In this document: positions 12,046 through 17,297 of the stretch, piece by piece
How the letters are laid out: each line of letters begins with the position of its first letter
Numbering within the stretch: position 1 is the first letter of the stretch
Assembly (NCBI GenBank): GCA_018302915.1
Contig: JAGVZB010000005.1
Coordinates: 1-17,297, forward strand
From: Candidatus Woesearchaeota archaeon
GTDB taxonomy: Archaea; Nanobdellota; Nanobdellia; SCGC-AAA011-G17; GW2011-AR20
Direction of reading: 5' to 3'
DNA: 17,297 nucleotides
Made by a program: the position numbers and the translations under genes
Notes under the pieces: model-generated
Seen by the model: the letters and a program-made list of their open reading frames with translations, nothing else
What the model was told of the DNA's origin: nothing
Database searches by the model: none

Positions 12046-12054
12046 TATATAAAT
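12046..12054 (-). promoter_or_regulatory. TATA box for the Cys-rich peptide/dsbA unit
   Basis: ATTTATATA on the minus strand predicts a start near 12024, about 10 nt before the ATG of the Cys-rich peptide. It is placed right behind the htrA-like stop codon. Confidence 0.5.
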
Positions 12055-12058
12055 ATTT

Positions 12059-12931
12059 CTATAATAATTCCTGCCCCAGTTCCTCTGAAGATATTTTATT
12101 GACTTCTTCAATTATATAATTGCTTTCTAGTGCAAATCCAATGTTGTCACCTTTGACCTTGAAATTGTTTATTCCGATGACTCTTCCGTTGGTGTTAATC
12201 AATGGCCCTCCAGAATTTCCTGAATTAAGTGCAGCATCTGTTTGTATGTATCCTCCTGAAGAGCCGCTTACTTTCCTGTTGACGGCTGATATTATCCCTT
12301 CCGTGACTGAAAATGATAATCCTAATGGATTTCCTATGGCAATTACTTTCTCACCTATTTTTACATCATCTGAATCATCAAATTCTATATGATTATATGA
12401 CCCTTCAATCTTGAGCAGTGCTATGTCCATCTGTGAATTATACCCTATTAATGTCAATTGTCTTGAATTTTGATCTGATGTTATTGCATCCGCATATCTT
12501 GCTCCCTCTATTACATGATAGTTGGTTACTATATACCCGTCATCAGTGATGATGAATCCAGTTCCCTGTGCCTTGTCTGTCCTTAAAGTTACGACAGCTT
12601 TTACTGCATCCTCGATTATTCCTGAGAAATCAGCAGATGTCTCTGCTTTTATCGTGCTTATTTGCTTTTCCAGATTTGACTGGGTCTCTATCAGGTTTTC
12701 CTTGGTATCAATTAATGACTCTGACAGCTGGTTTATTGTATTCTGTGTTTCCTCATTTGTTAATTCCAGCTCCCTGTCCAAGCTTTTTATTTTGTCATCT
12801 ATGATTATAATGTTGTCCTGGACTGTGTTTATCCTTACTATAAAATAAATGAATATAAGTAATTGGATAGCTATTATTATAACAAGTAAAGCTGTTTTGT
12901 TAATCTTTGTTTTTTTGTTGTTCATCTTCAT
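12059..12931 (-). CDS. HtrA/DegP-like trypsin-fold serine protease without PDZ
   Basis: The product has 290 residues. A membrane anchor (about 12-33) is followed by a charged coiled-coil (about 38-98) and then a trypsin-like domain with the triad His139 (TNYHVI), Asp169 (MDIALLKI) and Ser240 (GNSGGPL). The chain ends soon after the protease domain, so no PDZ domain is present, unlike DegP or DegS. The coiled coil may set the oligomeric state instead. It should degrade damaged proteins outside the membrane. A TATA box about 23 nt ahead suggests a leaderless message separate from the copA gene upstream. Confidence 0.9.
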   Translation of the reverse strand: MKMNNKKTKINKTALLVIIIAIQLLIFIYFIVRINTVQDNIIIIDDKIKSLDRELELTNEETQNTINQLSESLIDTKENLIETQSNLEKQISTIKAETSADFSGIIEDAVKAVVTLRTDKAQGTGFIITDDGYIVTNYHVIEGARYADAITSDQNSRQLTLIGYNSQMDIALLKIEGSYNHIEFDDSDDVKIGEKVIAIGNPLGLSFSVTEGIISAVNRKVSGSSGGYIQTDAALNSGNSGGPLINTNGRVIGINNFKVKGDNIGFALESNYIIEEVNKISSEELGQELL

Positions 12932-12949
12932 GGGATTAATACATTAGAA

Positions 12950-12957
12950 TTTATAAA
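12950..12957 (-). promoter_or_regulatory. TATA box for the htrA-like gene
   Basis: TTTATAAA-type element in the 43-bp gap after copA. Its distance to the ATG at 12931 fits a leaderless transcript. Confidence 0.45.
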
Positions 12958-12974
12958 ATAATTGGTAATCCATT

Positions 12975-14948
12975 CTACATGCGCCTGAATTTTTTGTTTA
13001 ATGAATTCCTTAACAGATTTGCATTCACAACGACAGTTATTGATGACAGTGCCATGGCAATCTCCGCAATGACAGGATGCAGCAGGCCTATAACAGCGAC
13101 GGGAATTGCAATTGTATTGTATGCAAATGCCCAGAACAGGTTTTGCTTGATTTTTTTGAATGTTGATTTGGATAGCTGAATGGCCTGGACAACTCCTATT
13201 AGGGATCCTTTGGCAAGAACTATGTCTCCTGCTTCGATTGCAATGTCAGTCCCGGTTCCTATTGCTATCCCGACATTTGATTGTTTTAATGCAGGAGCAT
13301 CATTGATTCCGTCCCCGATGAAGGCAACCATTCCATTTTTCTGCAGTTCAGAAACGATTCTTGCCTTGTCTTCGGGCAGTACATTTGCAATTACATCTTT
13401 TATTCCGACTTCTCTTGCAATTGCCTTGGCAGTCCTTTCATTGTCTCCTGTTATCATTACCGTCTTATACCTGTCTTTGTTCAGTTCATTTATTGCAAAT
13501 GCAGAGTCTTCCTTTACAGCATCAGCAACTGCAATGAATCCTATTATCTTTTTGTTCTCGGAGATGATCATCAGCGTCTTTCCCTCATCCTCGAATTTTT
13601 CAATAATGTTTAGAGAACTTTTAACATCGATGTCTTTCTCCTTCATTAATGTCCTGTTTCCAATTGCAATATATTTATTTCCAATATATCCCTCAACGCC
13701 TCTTCCTCTTAATATCTTGAATTTCTTTACTTCCCTGTATTTTTTGGCATTAACCCTGTCAACTATTGCTTTTGCGATTGGATGACCACTTAATTTTTCC
13801 AGGCTTGCGCTTATTTCAAGTAAATATGATTCTTTTATTTTTGGTTTGGCATGAATGTCAGTAACTTCAGGCTTTCCTTTTGTTATTGTCCCGGTCTTGT
13901 CAAATACGATTGTCCTGACTTCCTTCATTGTCTGTATTGCCTCTCCTTTTCTTATCAAAATTCCGTTTTTTGCGCCCACTCCGGAGCCAACCATCAGTGC
14001 TATTGGCGTTGCCAGTCCCAAAGCGCATGGGCATGCAATCACTAGAACAGAAATCCCGATGCCTAAAGCCCTGCTTAGGTCATTGCTGAACATTAGCCAG
14101 TTAAAGAATACCAAAATGGTTAAGACTAAAATTGCCGGAACAAAGACACTTGTAATTTTATCGGCTAATTTTTGTATTGGAACTTTTGTACCCTGGGCTT
14201 CCTCAACTAATTTTATTATATGCGCCAGAAAAGTGTCTTTTCCCACTTTTGTAGCCTTTACATATAAAATCCCGTCCTGATTTATTGTTGCTCCAATGAC
14301 ATTGCTTCCTTTTATCTTGTCAGTAGGAATGCTTTCTCCTGTGACCATGCTTTCATCAACAGAGCTTTCCCCTTTTGTTACAATTCCATCAGTGGGAATC
14401 TTTTCACCGGGCTTTACAATTATTATATCCCCTATCTTGACTTCAGAAATGGGTATCTCGATTTCTTTGTTTCCTCTTAAGACAACAGCATTCTTTGCCC
14501 CCAATTCAAGCAGTTTTTTTATTTCCATGCTTGCTTTTCCTCTTGCTATTGCCTCGACGTATTTTCCTGTGATGAATATGGCCATTATCATTGAGGAAAT
14601 TCCTGAATAATTCTGGGAAATACTAAAAAGGCTTAGAAAACCGGTAATATAAGCGACAATTGTTCCCAGGGATATTAGGGAGTCCATGTTGAAGTATAAG
14701 CTGTAAAATCCCCTTAACCCTGCCTTGATGGTTTCAAATCCAAATATGAATACTACTGGAAATCCCAAAATCAGGAGAAGAATGTTCATTAATTGCTCCG
14801 AGAATAATTCTATTCCTATTAGCTTTCCCAGATACATGATTAGAACAATAGGCACTGTAAATATCCAGGATCCTATTAATCTCTTCTTCCAGCTCTTTAT
14901 TTCTATTTCTTCCAGGGAGATTTCGCTGTGATTGTGATCATCATGCAT
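12975..14948 (-). CDS. copA: Cu+-exporting P1B-type ATPase (CopA)
   Basis: The product has 657 residues. It pumps Cu+ (possibly Ag+) out of the cytoplasm. P-type landmarks are TGES at 203-206, the metal-binding CPCALG in the sixth membrane helix at 306-311, the phosphorylated DKTGT at 350-354, SGHP at 387-390 and GDGINDAP at 545-552. The YN of AFAYNTIAIPVA and MALSSITVVVNA in the last helices are P1B-1 (Cu+) signatures. The N-terminus is short and His-rich (MHDDHNHS). The usual HMA domain is absent and instead encoded by the preceding gene, which overlaps by 8 bp. A single frame change at the overlap would fuse the two, so gene fission, a frameshift or an assembly error are all possible. Confidence 0.95.
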   Translation of the reverse strand: MHDDHNHSEISLEEIEIKSWKKRLIGSWIFTVPIVLIMYLGKLIGIELFSEQLMNILLLILGFPVVFIFGFETIKAGLRGFYSLYFNMDSLISLGTIVAYITGFLSLFSISQNYSGISSMIMAIFITGKYVEAIARGKASMEIKKLLELGAKNAVVLRGNKEIEIPISEVKIGDIIIVKPGEKIPTDGIVTKGESSVDESMVTGESIPTDKIKGSNVIGATINQDGILYVKATKVGKDTFLAHIIKLVEEAQGTKVPIQKLADKITSVFVPAILVLTILVFFNWLMFSNDLSRALGIGISVLVIACPCALGLATPIALMVGSGVGAKNGILIRKGEAIQTMKEVRTIVFDKTGTITKGKPEVTDIHAKPKIKESYLLEISASLEKLSGHPIAKAIVDRVNAKKYREVKKFKILRGRGVEGYIGNKYIAIGNRTLMKEKDIDVKSSLNIIEKFEDEGKTLMIISENKKIIGFIAVADAVKEDSAFAINELNKDRYKTVMITGDNERTAKAIAREVGIKDVIANVLPEDKARIVSELQKNGMVAFIGDGINDAPALKQSNVGIAIGTGTDIAIEAGDIVLAKGSLIGVVQAIQLSKSTFKKIKQNLFWAFAYNTIAIPVAVIGLLHPVIAEIAMALSSITVVVNANLLRNSLNKKFRRM

Positions 14949-15159
14949 CTTCTATGGACACCACTTTATAGCCGACTTTAGAGACAGCTTTTTTTAATTC
15001 ATCATTGCTCACATTGTCTTCAGCCTCGACAAATCCTTTCCTGAGCATCAGGTTAACGCTTGCTTCTTTTACACCGGAAACTTTTTTCAGGCTTCTCTCT
15101 ATGTTGCTTACGCATGATGCACAGTGCATTCCCTGAATCATTAATCTTATCTTTTTCAT
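14941..15159 (-). CDS. Heavy-metal-associated domain protein, CopZ-like copper chaperone
   Basis: This 72-residue single HMA domain is a ferredoxin-like fold with the metal site GMHCASC (Cys13, Cys16), KKVSGVKEASVNLMLRKGFVE, and VSKVGYKVVSIEDA. It binds Cu+ in the cytoplasm and delivers it to the ATPase. GGAGAG precedes the ATG. The stop overlaps the ATPase start (ATGCATGA), so the two are made together. It may be either a true soluble chaperone or the detached N-terminal domain of CopA. Confidence 0.92.
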   Translation of the reverse strand: MKKIRLMIQGMHCASCVSNIERSLKKVSGVKEASVNLMLRKGFVEAEDNVSNDELKKAVSKVGYKVVSIEDA

Positions 15160-15180
15160 GTTCTCTCTCCGTTTTTTCAG

Positions 15181-15390
15181 TTATTTTTTTCTTCTGGGCT
15201 CCTGCAATTGTTTGATGAGCCATATTATCAGCAGGACAAGAGCTACAACAACTAAAATCCAGATTATAGTTCCAAAAAACCACATTCCGCCATAGTAACC
15301 GCCCATCATGTTAAATCCTCCAAAGTCTGCCTTGACAGCCTTCGCGCCTAAAAGCAATCCCATCAAACTAAAAATCAATCCTTTTTTCAT
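15181..15390 (-). CDS. 69-residue membrane protein of the copper cluster
   Basis: AGGAGGT (15396-15402) fixes the start. A cleavable signal-like segment (about 3-20) is followed by a Gly/Met/aromatic stretch GGFNMMGGYYGGMWFFG, a membrane helix (about 42-62) and a basic end QEPRRKK. Small proteins of this form are common beside copper ATPases, sometimes with a SHOCT tail, which is lacking here. The two adjacent Met and the aromatic residues could bind Cu+. The role is unproven. Confidence 0.7.
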   Translation of the reverse strand: MKKGLIFSLMGLLLGAKAVKADFGGFNMMGGYYGGMWFFGTIIWILVVVALVLLIIWLIKQLQEPRRKK

Positions 15391-15410
15391 TTTTTACCTC
15401 CTGATTTTAT

Positions 15411-15785
15411 TTATTCAACAATTATTTTTCCTCTTCCCATTCCCATGCTGCATGCAAAAGTAAAAGTTCCTTTTCTGTCTGGAATGAATTCAACATAATC
15501 CTCGGGTGTTCTTAAATTCTTTGCAACTCCGAATTCCCTTATTGTGAATGACCTGTAGCATCCTGTAATGCTGTTGTCTAATCTTATCCTGACAGGGATT
15601 CCTTTTTTTACAGTGATTGTGTTTGGGTAATAGTTGTAATTCCTCATGCTTAAGGTTATTTCCTGTACATTATTTCCTTTTGTTTCTTCATCAGAATTTT
15701 CTTTTGCATTTCCGTTCACGAATACAAATGCCCCGGCTGATATGATGATAACTGTTATTATTAATAATATTGTCGTGTTCTTCAT
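15411..15785 (-). CDS. Membrane-anchored cupredoxin-like copper protein
   Basis: The product has 124 residues from the ATG at 15785, which overlaps the previous stop as ATGA; a longer frame reaching 15824 is not needed. A signal or anchor (about 5-24) is followed by a cupredoxin fold: EITLSMRNYNYYPNTITVKK, then SITGCYRSFTI with Cys76, then YVEFIPDRKGTFTFACSMGM with Cys112, Met114 and Met116. CSMGM followed by RG is the typical end of the cupredoxin_1 family that accompanies Cu ATPases. It probably accepts or buffers copper on the outer face of the membrane. Confidence 0.85.
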   Translation of the reverse strand: MKNTTILLIITVIIISAGAFVFVNGNAKENSDEETKGNNVQEITLSMRNYNYYPNTITVKKGIPVRIRLDNSITGCYRSFTIREFGVAKNLRTPEDYVEFIPDRKGTFTFACSMGMGRGKIIVE

Positions 15786-16465
15786 GCAAATATGCCCCCT
15801 CTTGGTCCGAAGATGATCATCCATGATGTTATTGAAGTTAAAACTAAGCTTGCAAATATAATGAATGCATAATCTTCTTTTATTTGTCTTTCACTTTCCT
15901 TTGTTTCTTTGTATATCATGTAATTCAGGCTGATTAATATTACGCCAGATATTATGAATACAGTTACAGATGCTGCTTTCAGATGGTCATTTATCATCAT
16001 GACCGAGCTCATTGCTCCCATGAATCCACCCATGAATCCGGCTGTTATTCCCTCCATGAACCCCATTATCCCGCAGCATAGCCCATTGTAAACTCCGAAT
16101 GTTATCCCGATAAGCATTCCAAAAATACTTCCATAAAACATTCCGTTGGTGGCACCTACATAAAATCCCGCTAAAAATCCTGAGATCATCCCGACTGTCA
16201 TTCCTATCATCATTCCGGACATGCATGCAAATTCCTTGTATGCTCTCACTTGCCTTATTGAAGGCAGTAATATTGCATAGCTTAAAGCAGCCAGGAATAT
16301 GAATAAGCCATACTTGGGCATGAAATCATCTATGTATCTTAATCTGAAAAAATAAAGAATGGCTAATAGTCCGAATGAAACCAATAAAGAGTAGAATATA
16401 GTCCTTATTAGTTCTCCCTCTACCCTGTTTCCGTTCAGTTCCTTTACAAATAATCTGAAGCTCAT
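15782..16465 (-). CDS. Glycine-zipper, Met-rich polytopic membrane protein of the copper cluster
   Basis: The product has 227 residues. After two membrane segments (about 22-70), the centre is a remarkable Gly/Met-rich region (GMMIGMTVGMISGFLAGFYV and on through FMGGFMGAMSSVMM, about 84-155) with many GxxxG and MxGMxxG spacings, two Cys (CC in GLCCGIMG) and then two more membrane segments. Gly zippers pack helices tightly, and the regular Met residues could line a Cu+ path. I know such proteins only as hypothetical neighbours of copper ATPases. It follows the DUF5676-like gene with a 1-bp gap and AAGGA as binding site. Confidence 0.7.
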   Translation of the reverse strand: MSFRLFVKELNGNRVEGELIRTIFYSLLVSFGLLAILYFFRLRYIDDFMPKYGLFIFLAALSYAILLPSIRQVRAYKEFACMSGMMIGMTVGMISGFLAGFYVGATNGMFYGSIFGMLIGITFGVYNGLCCGIMGFMEGITAGFMGGFMGAMSSVMMINDHLKAASVTVFIISGVILISLNYMIYKETKESERQIKEDYAFIIFASLVLTSITSWMIIFGPRGGIFA

Positions 16466-16466
16466 C

Positions 16467-16736
16467 TTATTCCTTTATTTTGTTGTAAATAATTGCAAAT
16501 ATGTATCCAACAATAATGGATAATGCAACTATTTCAATTAATCCTAAAATCGTGCTAGCGAAAGTCACTGATGCATTGGATATCTTGCTTATGTCTATTC
16601 CATGGAACAAAAAACCAAATGCTTTCATAGCTCCAGTTGGGAATATTGCAATCAGTACAGCACAGATGATGTATATTATTCCGGATGTGCCTGCTAAACT
16701 AAAAGCAACCTTTTTTTCATTTAATTTATCTGTCAT
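16467..16736 (-). CDS. DUF5676-like membrane protein
   Basis: The product has 89 residues and two membrane helices. The opening NEKKVAFSLAGTSGIIYIIC, a middle loop with FGFLFHGIDIS, and the closing TILGLIEIVALSIIVGYIFA ending in IYNKI match the layout I associate with DUF5676, small membrane proteins frequent in metal-resistance clusters. The function is unknown. A GGGGG tract lies 12 nt ahead of the start. Confidence 0.55.
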   Translation of the reverse strand: MTDKLNEKKVAFSLAGTSGIIYIICAVLIAIFPTGAMKAFGFLFHGIDISKISNASVTFASTILGLIEIVALSIIVGYIFAIIYNKIKE

Positions 16737-16779
16737 TTTATATTGCCCCCAATTTTGGTTTATTTATTGATATTAAAAG

Positions 16780-16989
16780 TTATCTTAAACATTCTCTGTA
16801 AATATCTGGATGGTGGCTCATATGCTCTATCCATGATTTTTCAGTATACCCTGGTTCTGGCGAGCATCTGTCTTCTATGGATTTTCCTGAATCTTTCCAA
16901 GCCTGGATTGTTCCGGGAAAAAAAGTTAGAAGCAAAAGCCCGGCCATTAATAAGCCAGCAATTACATACATAATTATTTTTTTATCCAT
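16780..16989 (-). CDS. 69-residue membrane-anchored Cys/His/Met protein
   Basis: An N-terminal membrane helix (about 5-24) is followed by an outward domain of about 40 residues containing RCSPEPGYTEKSWIEHMSHH (41-60) and PDIYRECL. Cys42, His56, Met57, His59, His60 and Cys67 form an obvious potential metal site or a disulfide-locked hairpin. The family is not recognised by name. It overlaps the upstream membrane gene by 8 bp (ATGGATAA), placing it in the copper operon. Confidence 0.65.
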   Translation of the reverse strand: MDKKIIMYVIAGLLMAGLLLLTFFPGTIQAWKDSGKSIEDRCSPEPGYTEKSWIEHMSHHPDIYRECLR

Positions 16990-17297
16990 GGTTCATTCCC
17001 CCTTTCATTTTTTTCTTATGATTTAGCATTATAATTATTCCGATTATGTTTGATACTATCCCAATTAATAAAAACCAAGGTTGATATTTAGCCAAAAAAG
17101 TTGCTAATACCGAGGCTCCTGCGAGAGGTATTATTTGTAATAAAAAATGAGAGCAGCATGCAACCATGCTTCCTCCGGATATTGTTCCTGTTGCAGCAAC
17201 AGTTCCTGTAAGCTGAGCAGTGTGCTTGATTGAAAAATACAATCCTACTTGTATCCCGAATCCGGCAGTTAAGGGAAAAATTAGGTACCACAGGCTT
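16982..17297 (-). CDS. Membrane protein with ACCSHF motif, 5'-truncated by window
   Basis: The frame is open to the right edge (105 residues visible, beginning SLWYLIFPLTAGFGIQVGLY), so the start lies outside; an internal TTG at 17242 should not be taken as the start. Three membrane segments are visible, one carrying GGSMVACCSHFLLQIIPL, where the CC-His could bind metal. The C-terminal tail is Lys/Met/His-rich (KKKMKGGMNHG). It heads the visible copper operon and is coupled to the next gene by an 8-bp overlap. It may be a metal transporter or accessory. Confidence 0.65.
   Translation of the reverse strand, partial: SLWYLIFPLTAGFGIQVGLYFSIKHTAQLTGTVAATGTISGGSMVACCSHFLLQIIPLAGASVLATFLAKYQPWFLLIGIVSNIIGIIIMLNHKKKMKGGMNHG

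Noticed and set aside
13180..13785. 201-residue plus-strand reading frame opposite copA
   Set aside because: It is a shadow of the strongly supported copA frame, with composition typical of antisense frames and no ribosome binding site.
15786..15824. Longer cupredoxin start giving a 13-residue charged extension
   Set aside because: The ATG at 15785 overlaps the preceding stop as ATGA and starts directly before the signal sequence.
17088..17291. 67-residue minus-strand frame in the last 210 bp
   Set aside because: It overlaps the longer membrane-protein frame that runs off the window and is coupled to the next gene; the alternative frame lacks membrane or domain logic.

Overview
The window looks like part of an archaeal chromosome, most probably a small-genome DPANN lineage (Woesearchaeota/Pacearchaeota-like). 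This placement is inferred. It rests on TATA-type promoters about 25 nt upstream of starts, GGTGG/GGAGG ribosome binding sites, a FlaI/TadA-like ATPase paired with two TadC-type membrane proteins, many tiny membrane proteins, and tightly overlapping genes. No rRNA, tRNA, CRISPR array, transposase or integrase was seen.

Layout. (1) 1-4264, plus strand: a type IV-pilus-like assembly operon (5'-truncated secretion ATPase, then two TadC/T2SF proteins), interrupted at 1210-2374 by an AT-rich HEPN/MNT toxin-antitoxin pair. (2) 4241-6766, minus strand: a mini zinc ribbon, a putative lipoprotein, and an overlapping operon of a CXXC-less thioredoxin-fold protein, a DUF1461-like membrane protein, prolipoprotein diacylglyceryl transferase (Lgt) and a 48-residue membrane protein. 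(3) 6860-10323: an accessory stretch with a MqsR/MqsA-like pair, a class V cysteine desulfurase overlapped by a PD-(D/E)XK-like nuclease, and a winged-helix/RelE-like pair lying in what seems to be a broken winged-helix gene. (4) 10421-10815, plus strand: a candidate structured RNA of about 230 nt followed by a 52-residue Lys/Arg-rich protein. (5) 10819-17297, minus strand: an envelope/copper region with a membrane protein, a DsbA-like oxidoreductase preceded by a 26-residue Cys-rich peptide, an HtrA-like protease, a CopA-type Cu+ ATPase with its metal-binding domain on a separate overlapping gene, a cupredoxin, and several small Met/His/Cys-containing membrane proteins.

The most striking observation is the flanks of the toxin-antitoxin modules. 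The HEPN/MNT module lies between two perfect 35-bp direct repeats that are the last 12 codons of the pilus ATPase gene. The MqsRA-like module lies between two perfect 39-bp direct repeats that hold the 3' ends of two convergent host genes. The winged-helix/RelE module is bounded by a weaker 11-bp repeat inside a broken gene. In all three, the last gene of the module ends inside, or exactly against, the downstream repeat copy. This suggests a compact cassette that enters at gene 3' ends and restores the host gene's end, much as larger elements do at tRNA genes, with no recombinase encoded in the cassette. The mechanism is inference; the repeats are read directly.

Functionally, the copper genes read as one export/buffering pathway: soluble CopZ-like carrier, P1B ATPase, periplasmic-side cupredoxin and small metal-binding membrane proteins, next to disulfide formation (DsbA) and quality control (HtrA) outside the membrane. 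The Lgt gene close to a lipobox protein suggests bacterial-style lipoproteins in this organism.
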